Origin: Arthrobacter sp. ov118
GTDB taxonomy: Bacteria > Actinomycetota > Actinomycetes > Actinomycetales > Micrococcaceae
Length of the DNA stretch: 64,000 bases
Direction: 5' to 3'
Assembly (NCBI RefSeq): GCF_900116495.1
Contig: NZ_FPAY01000001.1
Span: forward strand, 1 to 64,000
Under the pieces are notes generated by a model. That model was not told the DNA's origin. It worked only from the letters and a program-made list of their open reading frames with translations, and did no database searches. Position numbers and translations under genes: made by a program. Below are positions 1-7,974 of the stretch, piece after piece. The number at the start of each line of letters is the position of its first letter. Position 1 is the stretch's first letter.

Positions 1-2
1 CC

Positions 3-1214
3 GCCCTGGAAACCGGACAGCTCAACGAATGGCGCGCCACCCTCCTGGCCCGCGAAACCGCCTGCCTCACCCCCGCCGACCGGGCCGCCGTCGACGACGA
101 ACTCGCCCCCGACACCGGAACCCTCAACGGCGCCGGCGACCGGGCCCTGATCGCGGCCGCCCGCGCCGCCGCCTACCGCCGCGACCCCCGCTCCCTCACC
201 CAACGCGCCGCGCACGCCGCCACCGACCGGCACGTCAGCTTCCGCCCCGCCCCCGACACCATGTGCACCCTCACCGCCCTGCTCCCGGTCAGCGCCGGCG
301 TCGCCGTCCAGGCCGCCCTGACCCGCGCCGCCGACACCCTCCGCACCGCCGGGGACCCCCGCAGCCGCGGCCAGGCCATGGCCGACACCCTCATCGAACG
401 CACCACCGGCACCCCCGGCGGGATCAGCGGCATCGAACTCCAGCTCATCATCACCGACCGCACCCTGCTCCAGGCCGACGCCGAACCGGCCCGGCTCCCC
501 GGCTACGGCACCGTCCCCGCCGCCTGGGCACGAACCCTCCTGACCACCGGCACCGCCCCCGGAACCACCAACACCACCGGCACCGGCACCACCCCGCCCG
601 GCACGGCCCCGCCCGGCACAACCCCGCCCGGCACCGACCCCGGCCGGGCCGCCTTCAGCCTCCGGATCCGCCGGCTCTACACCCACCCGCGCAGCGGCGA
701 ACTCATCGGCATGGACTCCCGCGCCCGGACCTTCCCCGGCGGGCTGCGCCGCTTCATCCAGACCCGCGACGACACCTGCCGCACCCCCTACTGCGACGCA
801 CCCATCCGCCACCTCGACCACATCATCGCCTGGCACACCGGCGGGCCGACGACTGCAGCCAACGGCGCCGGACTCTGCGAAGCCTGCAACCACACCAAAG
901 AAACCCCCGGCTGGACAGCACGCACCCTAACCGCACCCGAAACAGAACCCGGGCCGCCTCCCGGGGACACCCCGACCGACGGCACCCGCCACACCATCGA
1001 ACTCAGCACCCCCACCGGCCACACCTACCACTCCACCGCACCACCCCTCCCAGGGACACCGCTGACGCCCGAACCGCGATCCGGCGCAACGGTGGAGGAA
1101 CGACCCGGCCAGCGGAATGGCCTCCGGCATCGCGCAAAGGCCCTCAAGCGCGCTCGGTTGCTCGGCAGCTTGCCAGTTGTAACCAAGCCCATGACATCAG
1201 CCGCTTTCACGTGA
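3..1214 (+). CDS. DUF222/HNH endonuclease family protein, 5' end outside window
   Basis: The frame is open from the first bases of the window to the TGA at 1212-1214 (about 403 codons visible), so the N-terminus is missing; the ATG at 261 is internal. The first ~180 visible residues look like the helical DUF222 region. A threonine/proline/glycine-rich linker of TPPGTAPPGT type lies at about residues 185-215. The C-terminus carries an HNH nuclease core: a CRTPYC zinc pair, HLDHI with the catalytic histidine, an asparagine, then LCEACNHTK. Proteins of this family are often multicopy in Arthrobacter-like genomes and are thought to be mobile-element-associated or defence nucleases; the substrate here is unknown. 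No partner gene is visible. Confidence 0.85.
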   Translation, partial: ALETGQLNEWRATLLARETACLTPADRAAVDDELAPDTGTLNGAGDRALIAAARAAAYRRDPRSLTQRAAHAATDRHVSFRPAPDTMCTLTALLPVSAGVAVQAALTRAADTLRTAGDPRSRGQAMADTLIERTTGTPGGISGIELQLIITDRTLLQADAEPARLPGYGTVPAAWARTLLTTGTAPGTTNTTGTGTTPPGTAPPGTTPPGTDPGRAAFSLRIRRLYTHPRSGELIGMDSRARTFPGGLRRFIQTRDDTCRTPYCDAPIRHLDHIIAWHTGGPTTAANGAGLCEACNHTKETPGWTARTLTAPETEPGPPPGDTPTDGTRHTIELSTPTGHTYHSTAPPLPGTPLTPEPRSGATVEERPGQRNGLRHRAKALKRARLLGSLPVVTKPMTSAAFT

Positions 1215-1294
1215 CCACACATGGCACCAGACGAAAAAATACGCAGGACGAAAGCCCAGAAACAACCTGGCCGATATTCGGATAGTTTGGCGGC

Positions 1295-1631
1295 GTGTAC
1301 AGGATCATTCAGGCAGACGTAGCCGAAGTGCGGAACGCGCAATGGCTCGGGGAACTCCTTCGGGCCTACACCAGCAAACGGAACTGGAGAAGGCGGCGCA
1401 TGGAGTGGCGACAAAAGCGGGAGGCGGTCAGCTACCCGCCAAGTACCAAAAGGAAATTGATCGACCCTCTGAGGCTTTCGCCGGTTCGCTGGTCTTCATC
1501 GCGCATCAGGCCTCTGTCCCTTGGGCATGGTGGTGCTGACCCCGATTGATGGTGCCACCCAGGAAGTGAAGCGTCTTTGGGTGGATCCGAGCGCCCGCGG
1601 ACGCGGAGTCGGGGCATCCCTCCTGCGATGA
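1295..1631 (+). pseudogene. GNAT-family acetyltransferase pseudogene, two frameshifts and a 3' truncation
   Basis: Joining three frames rebuilds a GNAT protein. The first piece starts at GTG 1295 and reads to LGELLRAY (near 1370). The second continues with QQTELEKAAHG and LPAKYQKEID to about 1518. The third reads LGMVVLTPIDG, EVKRLWVDP and ARGRGVGASLL to the TGA at 1629-1631. EVKRLWVDP followed by RGRGVG is the acetyl-CoA-binding motif A of GNAT enzymes. The protein then stops where motif B should begin, so it is broken and truncated. A TAGTTT element six bases before the GTG matches the leaderless-promoter pattern of functional neighbours, so decay may be recent. Frame boundaries are my estimate. 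Confidence 0.7.
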
Positions 1632-1655
1632 GCGGCCGCCCGCACTAGTCCTGCA

Positions 1656-2528
1656 CTAGCTTGTAGCGGGGTCCTCGCCGTACGGGGAGGCCCCGGTGAC
1701 AACCGCATTCGAGGCACTGTGGCACCATTCCGAGAACGAACCCGGGTACAAGGCACCGGAAAGTCCGGCAATCTCGAGGGCAGCTATTTCATGGGCGGCC
1801 GTGACCCCGGAACCGCAGTACACGGCCGTCGGGACGCCGGTCCGGTAGCCGAGCCGCTCGAAGCGCTCCCGCAGCTTGGCCGGGGCCAGGAACCGCCCGT
1901 CGGGCCGCAGGTTTCCCGTGGTGGGGGCACTCACCGCTCCCGGGATATGCCCGGCGCGGGGATCCACTGGTTCGATTTCCCCGCGGTACCGCTCCCCCGC
2001 TCTGGCGTCCAGCAGCAGCCCGTGCTCCCCCCAGGAAGCGGCCTGCCCTGCGTCGATCGCGGGCATGGCGCCCCCGCTCAGCGTGACGTTGCCTGCTGCC
2101 GGCTGTTCGGATCCCGCAGCCAGGTCGAATCCGGCGGCGCGCCACCCGGCCAGGCCGCCGTCGAGCAGGTGCACGGCAGGGAAGCCGGCATTGCGCAACA
2201 TCCACCACAGCCGGGCGGCGGCCATATTGCCGCTGTCGTCGTACGCTACGACCACGTCGCCGTCGTTGATGCCCCAGCTGCGTGCGGACTCCTGGAACCG
2301 CTCCGGCGGCGGCAACGGATGGCGTCCGCGGCGCGGCTCCGCGGGTCCGGCGAGTTCGGTGGCCAGATCCACGAAGACGGCCCCGGGGATGTGCCCGCGC
2401 AGATAGTGGTCGTGGCCATGGGGGTCGCCGAGCGCCCACCGAACATCGAGGACCACGGTGCGCCGGGCGGTTCCCTGGCCGCCGTCGAGCAGGTCTTTGA
2501 GGGCAGCTGCATCGATGAGGGTGTCCAT
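1656..2528 (-). CDS. Two-domain rhodanese sulfurtransferase (thiosulfate/3-mercaptopyruvate type)
   Basis: This 290-residue protein has the usual length of a tandem-rhodanese enzyme. The N-terminal inactive repeat (about residues 5-125) holds YLRGHIPGA; the C-terminal catalytic repeat (about 150-285) holds RAGHIPGAVS and the active-site loop YCGSGVTA with Cys238. Such enzymes move sulfane sulfur from thiosulfate or 3-mercaptopyruvate to cyanide or thiols in the cytoplasm. CGSGVTA is the loop typical of mercaptopyruvate sulfurtransferases, but the donor is not proven. The ATG lies six bases after TAGAGT, suggesting a leaderless mRNA. It is divergent from the cysteine-desulfhydrase-like gene with only 47 bases between, hinting at linked sulfur metabolism. 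Confidence 0.9.
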   Translation of the reverse strand: MDTLIDAAALKDLLDGGQGTARRTVVLDVRWALGDPHGHDHYLRGHIPGAVFVDLATELAGPAEPRRGRHPLPPPERFQESARSWGINDGDVVVAYDDSGNMAAARLWWMLRNAGFPAVHLLDGGLAGWRAAGFDLAAGSEQPAAGNVTLSGGAMPAIDAGQAASWGEHGLLLDARAGERYRGEIEPVDPRAGHIPGAVSAPTTGNLRPDGRFLAPAKLRERFERLGYRTGVPTAVYCGSGVTAAHEIAALEIAGLSGALYPGSFSEWCHSASNAVVTGASPYGEDPATS

Positions 2529-2534
2529 GGGCCC

Positions 2535-2569
2535 ACTCTATCCCCGCCCTCCCGCCGCCCCGGTAGGCT
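2535..2569. promoter_or_regulatory. Face-to-face leaderless -10 elements for the divergent sulfur genes
   Basis: TAGAGT (minus strand, 2535-2540) sits six bases before the sulfurtransferase ATG, and TAGGCT (plus strand, 2564-2569) sits six bases before the cds1-like GTG. Neither start has a Shine-Dalgarno sequence. Transcription from either -10 would begin at the start codon, so both mRNAs are probably leaderless and the two core promoters lie back to back in the 47-bp gap. No clear -35 hexamers are seen. Confidence 0.45.
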
Positions 2570-2575
2570 GTTGCG

Positions 2576-3727
2576 GTGAACACCGCGCACTACCAGGACC
2601 GGGTCTGGGCCGACGAAGCCGTCCGCCGGATCAACGCCGAAAACAACCGATCTGCCGACACCCACTTGTACGCGGTGCCGCTCCCGGAGCACTGGGGCGT
2701 GCAGCTGTACCTCAAGGACGAATCCACGCACCGCACGGGCAGCCTCAAACACAGGCTGGCGCGGTCGCTGTTCCTGTTCGGCCTCGTCAACGGCTGGATC
2801 CGGGAGGGCACCACGATCGTCGAGGCTTCCAGCGGCAGCACCGCCGTCTCCGAAGCCTATTTTGCCCAGTTGTTGGGTCTGCCGTTCATCGCGGTGATGA
2901 CCCGGACCACCAGCCCGGAGAAGATCGCCCTCATAGAGCAGTTCGGCGGCTCCTGCCATCTGGTGGACCATGCCTCCGAGGTTTACGAGGCCGCCGCGGA
3001 GCTCGCCGCCCGCACCGGTGGGCACTACATGGATCAGTTCACGTATGCCGAGCGGGCCACGGACTGGCGCGGGAACAACAACATCGCCGAGTCAATCTTC
3101 GACCAACTGGCCCAGGAGGAGCACCCAATCCCCCACTGGGTGGTGGTCGGGGCGGGCACCGGTGGGACCAGCGCCACGATTGGCCGGTACTTGCGGTACC
3201 ACCGCCACGCGACGGGACTGGCCGTCGTCGACCCGGAAAATTCTGCGTTTTATCCGGGCTGGCGGGACAACCGGCCCGACGGCGGGATCCCCGCCAACGG
3301 CGGGACAGCACCGGGCGGGACAGCACCGGGCGGGACAGCGCCGGGCGGGACGGCGGCGGGATTGCCCTCGCGCATCGAGGGCATCGGCCGGCCCCGGATG
3401 GAGCCAAGCTTCGTGCCGGCCGTGATCGACCACATGATCCAGGTTCCCGACGCCGCGTCCGTGGCGGCCATGCGCCACCTGAGGGAGCACGCCGGGCTCC
3501 ACGCCGGACCGTCCACCGGTACCAATCTGTGGGGCGTGTGGCAGCTCATCGCCGGGATGATCGCCGAGGAATGGCGGGGCAGCATTGTGACGCTCATGTG
3601 CGACGCCGGAGACCGCTACGCAGGTAACTACTACAATCCGGAGTGGCTGGACGCCCACGGTCTGGACCCGGAACCCCACGAGGCCACGCTGCGCGAGTTC
3701 TTCAAGACCGGGGTCTGGCCGGCCTAA
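2576..3727 (+). CDS. cds1: PLP-dependent cysteine synthase-fold enzyme, Cds1-like (cysteine desulfhydrase)
   Basis: The 383-residue protein starts at a GTG just downstream of a TAGGCT -10 box. HTHRTGSLKHRLARSL-type sequence places the PLP lysine at Lys58; EASSGSTA and GAGTGGTSATIGRY are the phosphate- and substrate-binding loops of the fold-type II family. The overall pattern (RSADTHLY, DESTHRTGSLKHR, HYMDQFT, WRGNNNIAESI, SRIEGIGRPR) is what I remember of mycobacterial Cds1, which releases H2S, pyruvate and ammonia from cysteine. An odd low-complexity insert of GGTAP repeats (about residues 241-262) sits just before SRIEGIGRP. It is divergent from a sulfurtransferase. A cystathionine/cysteine synthase role is the main alternative. 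Confidence 0.75.
   Translation: MNTAHYQDRVWADEAVRRINAENNRSADTHLYAVPLPEHWGVQLYLKDESTHRTGSLKHRLARSLFLFGLVNGWIREGTTIVEASSGSTAVSEAYFAQLLGLPFIAVMTRTTSPEKIALIEQFGGSCHLVDHASEVYEAAAELAARTGGHYMDQFTYAERATDWRGNNNIAESIFDQLAQEEHPIPHWVVVGAGTGGTSATIGRYLRYHRHATGLAVVDPENSAFYPGWRDNRPDGGIPANGGTAPGGTAPGGTAPGGTAAGLPSRIEGIGRPRMEPSFVPAVIDHMIQVPDAASVAAMRHLREHAGLHAGPSTGTNLWGVWQLIAGMIAEEWRGSIVTLMCDAGDRYAGNYYNPEWLDAHGLDPEPHEATLREFFKTGVWPA
3298..3356 (+). repeat. In-gene short tandem repeat (period 15) in the cds1-like gene
   Basis: Three near-perfect direct copies of GGGACAGCACCGGGC (third with GCG for GCA) followed by a partial copy encode GGTAP repeated. The run lies in a surface loop before the SRIEGIG motif. It keeps the frame, because the unit is a multiple of three. 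Confidence 0.8.
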
Positions 3728-3745
3728 CGCCCGGTCCCGTGCGGG

Positions 3746-4402
3746 CTAAACCTCCACTGAGTCGCCGCTGGAGAGGTGCCGGTATTCGCTGCCGTACTTC
3801 GCACCAATCCGGGTCACGTGCCCTTCCACGAGCCCGCGGCCGGTGTCGTTCAGGAGCGCGTCGTGGATGGGGAAGGCTACCGGTGCCCGGACGCCGATGA
3901 CAAAGTCCACCACTTCGCCCACCTTGTTCCACGGGGCGTGAATCGGGACAAGCAGCGTCCGGACGTTGACGCCGTCGGGAATCGCAAAGGAATCGCCCGG
4001 GTGGTAGACGTTCGCATCCACGAGGTATCCGACGTTCGCCACCACCGGAATCTGCGGGTGGATGAGGGCGTGCTGGCCGCCAAAGGTCCGGATCGAGAAG
4101 CCCGCCGCCTCAAAGTCCTCTCCGGGGGCGACGCTGTGGATGCGGCTACTGGCGTCGGCCGCCTTGCCGCGCAGCGTCCCGGCGACTGCCTCCGGGGCGA
4201 AAAGCTCAAGGGCGGTATTTGCCTGCAGCGCCGCGGCGACGGCGTCGACGTCCACGTGGTCCCCATGCTCGTGCGTGATCAGCACGGCATCGGCTCCGGC
4301 GAGGGCCTGGTCCGTCTCCGAGAACGTCCCCGGATCGAAGACCAGGACCCGGCCGTCCTTCTCGAGGCGGACACAGGCGTGCGTGTATTTGGTCAGCTTC
4401 AT
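3746..4402 (-). CDS. MBL-fold metallo-hydrolase, UlaG/RNase-Z-like superfamily
   Basis: A 218-residue protein with the metal-binding signature THEHGDHVD at residues 43-51 (His44, His46, Asp48, His49), a GGQHALIHP segment, and HPGDSF supplying later ligands. It is a compact single-domain enzyme of the L-ascorbate-6-phosphate-lactonase-like group, whose members often have no assigned substrate. TAGGCT at 4409-4414 (minus) ends six bases before the ATG, pointing to leaderless translation. It is convergent with the cds1-like gene and divergent from zur. I cannot assign the substrate. Confidence 0.8.
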   Translation of the reverse strand: MKLTKYTHACVRLEKDGRVLVFDPGTFSETDQALAGADAVLITHEHGDHVDVDAVAAALQANTALELFAPEAVAGTLRGKAADASSRIHSVAPGEDFEAAGFSIRTFGGQHALIHPQIPVVANVGYLVDANVYHPGDSFAIPDGVNVRTLLVPIHAPWNKVGEVVDFVIGVRAPVAFPIHDALLNDTGRGLVEGHVTRIGAKYGSEYRHLSSGDSVEV

Positions 4403-4515
4403 CGGGCCAGCCTAGGCAACAGCCAGCCACGGTGTCCACGAAGCCCGGCTGGTAATCTTGAACATTGCACCACCCGCAGCGAGTCCCACCCGCGAATCCA
4501 CGAAGCGAGTCCACG

Positions 4516-4989
4516 ATGTCACAGGGCGCCACCGCCGGCAGCAGCCGGGTCCCGGCCTCCGCGCCGGCACCGGCCTCCGCACCGGGCAAGGAGCAGCGCG
4601 TCACCAAGCAGCGCCTCGCCGTCAGTGCCGCCCTGGACGATCTGGCGGACTTCGTCAGCACCCAGGAACTGCACCGCATCCTCCAGGAGCGCGGGACCAC
4701 CGTGTCCCTCGCCACCTCCTACCGCATCCTGCAGTCCCTCGCCGACGACGGGCTCGTGGATGTGCTGCGCAACGCCGACGGCGAAGCTGTCTACCGCCGC
4801 TGCGCCGTCACCGGGCACCATCATCACCTGCTGTGCCGCAACTGTGGCAAGGCCGTGGAAGTCGAAGCCCCCGCCGTCGAAGCCTGGGCGGCGCGGATCG
4901 CGCAAGAGCACGGCTTCACCGCCGTCGAGCACACCGTGGAAATCTTCGGGCTGTGCCCCGAATGCACGGCTCTGAAGGCCGGCGAGTAG
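4516..4989 (+). CDS. zur: Zinc-uptake regulator, Fur family
   Basis: The start at ATG 4516 gives 157 residues; an in-frame ATG at 4465 would add an unlikely 17-residue leader. An alanine/proline-rich N-terminus (1-25) precedes the winged helix (about 28-90, KQRLAVSAAL, SLATSYRILQSL). Metal sites are visible: the HHHH cluster at 101-104, CRNC at 107-110 and CPEC at 147-150, the two structural cysteine pairs of Fur proteins. Zur binds DNA when zinc-loaded and represses uptake genes. The convergent neighbours are znuB, znuC and znuA, and a perfect palindrome precedes znuA, which supports Zur over Fur or PerR. Confidence 0.88.
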   Translation: MSQGATAGSSRVPASAPAPASAPGKEQRVTKQRLAVSAALDDLADFVSTQELHRILQERGTTVSLATSYRILQSLADDGLVDVLRNADGEAVYRRCAVTGHHHHLLCRNCGKAVEVEAPAVEAWAARIAQEHGFTAVEHTVEIFGLCPECTALKAGE

Positions 4990-5021
4990 CCCCGCCGGCG
5001 GCGTTCCGTGCACCACGACGG

Positions 5022-5115
5022 CGGAAATTCCCCACCTCTAAGAATGAGCCGCTGCAATCAGCCGGCGGGCGCGGTGCTCCGCGCGGACAGGCCCGGCAAA
5101 AGTGGGGAAATTCCG
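5022..5115. repeat. Near-perfect inverted repeat between zur and znuB
   Basis: CGGAAATTCCCCAC (5022-5035) and GTGGGGAAATTCCG (5102-5115) are inverted copies with one mismatch, separated by 66 bases, in the gap between the convergent zur and znuB genes. The spacing is too long for an ordinary terminator. It could be a relic of a small mobile repeat or a long-range RNA structure; I cannot tell which. Confidence 0.5.
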
Positions 5116-5142
5116 ACGCAAGGACGCTAAGGGACAGCGCGC

Positions 5143-6033
5143 TTAGGCGGCCGACGCCGTCGGGGTCCGCACGATCCGGCCGTTGAGCCCGCGTTTGGCC
5201 CGGGCGCTGCCGATCACGCGGCAGGCGACATAAATCATGAATGACAGCGTGGTCACATAGGGGCTGATCGGCAGCCGTCCGCCGAGGGCGAGCAGTATGC
5301 CGCCGACGGTCGCGGTTATCGCGAAGACGATGCTCAGGGTGACCACCAGCCGCGGCGAGGACGTGACCCGCATGGCGGCTGCGGCCGGCGTGATCAGCAG
5401 GGCCAGCACCAGCAGGGCGCCCACAATCTGGATAGATAGCGCCACGCTGATGCCCAGCAGCACCATGAAGCCAAGGGCCAGGGCCCGCACCGGCACGCCC
5501 CGGGCGGTGGCGACATCGGGGTCCACACTCGCAAAGGTCAGGGGGCGCCAGATGCCGACCAGCGCCAGCATCACCACGACGGCGGCGACCGCCAGGACCT
5601 GCAGCTGGACCGTTCCGACGGACACGATCTGCCCGGTCAGCAGGCCGAATTTGTTGGCGGCACGGCCCTCGTACAGGGACAGGAACAGGATGCCCAGGCC
5701 GAGGCCGAAGGGCATGATGACGCCGATGATTGAGTTCTTGTCCCGCGCCCGGACTCCCATGACGCCCAGCACCAGGGCTGCCAGCACCGAACCTGCCAGC
5801 GAACCGAGAATGATGTTCGCGCCGATCAGCAGCGCGAACGCGGCACCGGCAAAGGAGAGCTCGGAGATGCCGTGGACCGCGAAGGCGAGGTCCCGTTTCA
5901 TCACGAAAGTGCCCATCAGGCCGCCGAGCAGCCCGAGCACGGCGCCGGCCCAGATCGAGTTCTGCACTAGGACTAGCAGCTCGCCGTAGTTTTCAAAATT
6001 GAAGATGGAGTGCAGCAGTTCGCCCAGATCCAT
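5143..6033 (-). CDS. znuB: Zinc/manganese ABC transporter permease
   Basis: A 296-residue integral membrane protein with about eight or nine hydrophobic segments, typical of the ABC-3 family (ZnuB/MntB). GISELSFAGAAFALL and the segment LITPAAAAMRV are conserved family regions; the latter contacts the ATPase. It forms the inner-membrane channel for the metal delivered by the binding lipoprotein. It begins immediately after the znuC stop, consistent with one transcript znuA-znuC-znuB. Zinc is inferred from the nearby zur gene; manganese is possible. Confidence 0.88.
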   Translation of the reverse strand: MDLGELLHSIFNFENYGELLVLVQNSIWAGAVLGLLGGLMGTFVMKRDLAFAVHGISELSFAGAAFALLIGANIILGSLAGSVLAALVLGVMGVRARDKNSIIGVIMPFGLGLGILFLSLYEGRAANKFGLLTGQIVSVGTVQLQVLAVAAVVVMLALVGIWRPLTFASVDPDVATARGVPVRALALGFMVLLGISVALSIQIVGALLVLALLITPAAAAMRVTSSPRLVVTLSIVFAITATVGGILLALGGRLPISPYVTTLSFMIYVACRVIGSARAKRGLNGRIVRTPTASAA

Positions 6034-6849
6034 TCAGCCCACCTCCCCTGCCACAGCATGTGCGTCTTCGTGGTGGTGCGTCGTGGCGTCCGGCAGCCCC
6101 ACCACGATCAGCCGGTCGTTGGCCTGGATGACTTCAACATGGCTGCCGTAGAGATCGGAGAGCACCTCGGTGGTCATGACCTCGGCTGGCGTGCCCACCC
6201 GGAACCGGCCGCCGGCCAGGTACAGGACCCGGTCCACGTAATCCATGATCGGGTTGATTTCGTGGGTCACGAACACCACCGCGCTGTCCGCTTCATGGCA
6301 CTGCTTGTTGATCAAGGCGCTGACGGCTTGCTGGTGCTGAAGGTCCAGGGACAGCAACGGTTCGTCGCACAGCAGCACGTTCGGATCCGTCGCGAGGGCC
6401 TGGGCCACGCGCAGGCGCTGCTGCTCACCGCCGGAAAGCTGCCCCACGGGCACCTTGGCGTAGTCGGTGGCGCCAACGAGCTCTAGGAGTTCATCGACCC
6501 TTCGGTTCACTTTTGCGCCGCCAAGTCGGATGCCCCAGCGGTGGCCGTCGACGCCGAGGGCCACAAGGTCGCGGGCGCGCAGGGGGGTGTCGGGGTCGAA
6601 TGACTTCTGCTGGGGCACGTAGCCAATCCGGCGGCTGCCACGTTCAACGGGACGGCCACCGAGCACGGCCGTGCCCGCGCTCAGCTCCTGCAGCCCCAGC
6701 AGGACCTTAAGGAAGGTGGTCTTGCCGCTGCCGTTCGGGCCGAGCACGGCAAAGAATTCACCCGGGTTGATGTCCAGGTCCAGGCCCTCCCACAGTGTCC
6801 GCTGGCCGAACGCCAGGGAGGCGCCACGCAGGCTCAGTACCGGTGTCAA
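6034..6849 (-). CDS. znuC: Zinc/manganese ABC transporter ATP-binding protein
   Basis: A 271-residue ABC ATPase. Walker A is GPNGSGKTT (residues 37-45), the Q-loop YVPQQKSFD follows, then the signature LSGGEQQR and Walker B VLLCDEPLLSLD with the switch histidine in VTHEINP. It powers import through the adjacent permease. The C-terminal tail has a short His cluster (DATTHHHEDAH), which may bind metal. Its stop abuts the znuB start, and the znuA stop lies about 50 bases upstream of its ATG. Confidence 0.9.
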   Translation of the reverse strand: MTPVLSLRGASLAFGQRTLWEGLDLDINPGEFFAVLGPNGSGKTTFLKVLLGLQELSAGTAVLGGRPVERGSRRIGYVPQQKSFDPDTPLRARDLVALGVDGHRWGIRLGGAKVNRRVDELLELVGATDYAKVPVGQLSGGEQQRLRVAQALATDPNVLLCDEPLLSLDLQHQQAVSALINKQCHEADSAVVFVTHEINPIMDYVDRVLYLAGGRFRVGTPAEVMTTEVLSDLYGSHVEVIQANDRLIVVGLPDATTHHHEDAHAVAGEVG

Positions 6850-6898
6850 GAGAGGTTTCCTCGATTTCCTGCGGAGACGACTGCCCGCGCTGTTGCGT

Positions 6899-7858
6899 TC
6901 ATCCTAGGGCCTTGCTGATGCTCTCCACATTCGCGGTCATCCACTGCACGTAGGACTGGTCGTCCGGGAGGGTCTCGCTGAAGTCCACCACCGGGACGCC
7001 GGCGGTTTCGGCGGCCTTTTTCAGCACAGCCGTCTGCGGTCCTTCGGTCTGGGTGTTGTAGGCCAGCAGCCGGACGCCGCGGGATGATACGAGATCGACA
7101 GTGGCTTTGAGCACGGCCGGCGGGACGTCGGCGTCTTCCTCGATCGCCGCCGTGTACTCGGCCGGGGTCTCATTTTCCAGTCCGGCAGCTTCGAGCAGAT
7201 ACAGCGGCACCGGCTCGGTGACGGCCACGGGCACGTGGCCCGCCGACGATTTGATGTTGCCGAGCCTGGTTTCCAGGCCGCCGAGCGAAGCTTTGAAGGC
7301 CGCCGCATTCGCCCGGAACGTCTCCGCCGAGGCCGGCTCCAGCGAGCCGAGCTTGTCGGCGACGGCGTCCGCGAGGCGGGACATGGCCGCCAGGCTGTAC
7401 CAGACGTGCTCGTTCAGCCCGGCGTGCTCATGGGTGTGGCCGGAGGAGTCGGGGGTCGCCGCCGCCGGGCTTTCTGTGGCCAGGCCGGAGGCGTCCACGG
7501 CGTTGATGACGTTGCCGTGGTCCAGCCCGGTCTCGGTGGCGAGCGTGTCGATGAAAGTGTCATACCCCCCGCCGTTCTCCACCACGAGTTCGGCCTTGGA
7601 AACCGCCAGCTTGTCCTGGGTGCTGACCTCGTAGGAGTGCGGGTCTTGGCTGGTGCGGTTGATGATCGAGCTGACCCGGACCTTGTCGCCGCCGATGCTT
7701 GAGACGATGTCACCGTAAACGCTGGTGGAGGCGACGACGTCGATCACGCCGTCGTTTGCGGTTCCCCGGGAGCTTCCTGCCGTCGGGGCGCACGCCGTGA
7801 GCGCTAGGCCTAGGCCGGCAACGGCAGCCAGCATGGCTCGGGCGGCGGGACGGCGCAC
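6899..7858 (-). CDS. znuA: Metal ABC transporter substrate-binding lipoprotein
   Basis: I choose the GTG at 7858 (319 residues). The upstream GTG at 7906 would lie at the predicted transcription start, whereas GAGG precedes 7858 at normal spacing. The N-terminus is a lipoprotein signal with lipobox LTAC. The body is a ZnuA/TroA cluster A-I protein, with STSVYGDI, DPHSYEVS, ENGGGYD and LAYNTQTEGPQT. A short His-rich stretch, GHTHEHAGLNEHVW, supplies likely metal ligands and is typical of zinc-specific members. It is the first gene of znuA-znuC-znuB, under a promoter overlapped by a 35-bp palindrome. Confidence 0.88.
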   Translation of the reverse strand: MRRPAARAMLAAVAGLGLALTACAPTAGSSRGTANDGVIDVVASTSVYGDIVSSIGGDKVRVSSIINRTSQDPHSYEVSTQDKLAVSKAELVVENGGGYDTFIDTLATETGLDHGNVINAVDASGLATESPAAATPDSSGHTHEHAGLNEHVWYSLAAMSRLADAVADKLGSLEPASAETFRANAAAFKASLGGLETRLGNIKSSAGHVPVAVTEPVPLYLLEAAGLENETPAEYTAAIEEDADVPPAVLKATVDLVSSRGVRLLAYNTQTEGPQTAVLKKAAETAGVPVVDFSETLPDDQSYVQWMTANVESISKALG

Positions 7859-7908
7859 GGAAAACCTCGGATCTGTTATTGAGAATCGGGAGCAATAGCA
7901 ACACACCG

Positions 7909-7947
7909 AGTCTATCCCTAAATAGGAATCATTCCTATTTAGGGATA
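7909..7947 (-). promoter_or_regulatory. Candidate Zur operator: perfect 35-bp palindrome overlapping the znuA promoter
   Basis: Positions 7913-7947 form a perfect palindrome: arm TATCCCTAAATAGGAAT, a central C at 7930, then the exact reverse complement. The inner core ATAGGAATCATTCCTAT has the size and AT-rich symmetry of a Fur-family box. A TAGACT -10 (7909-7914, minus) overlaps its proximal end, so bound protein would block polymerase. It precedes znuA by about 55 bases. Zur is the obvious candidate because its gene lies next to the operon; direct binding is inferred. Confidence 0.75.
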
Positions 7948-7974
7948 CCGGCGCACCCCATTGCCGCCTGCCCG

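Noticed and set aside
1..1655. Insertion sequence at the left edge
   Set aside because: The HNH gene and pseudogene suggested a mobile element, but no transposase, terminal inverted repeats or target duplication are visible.
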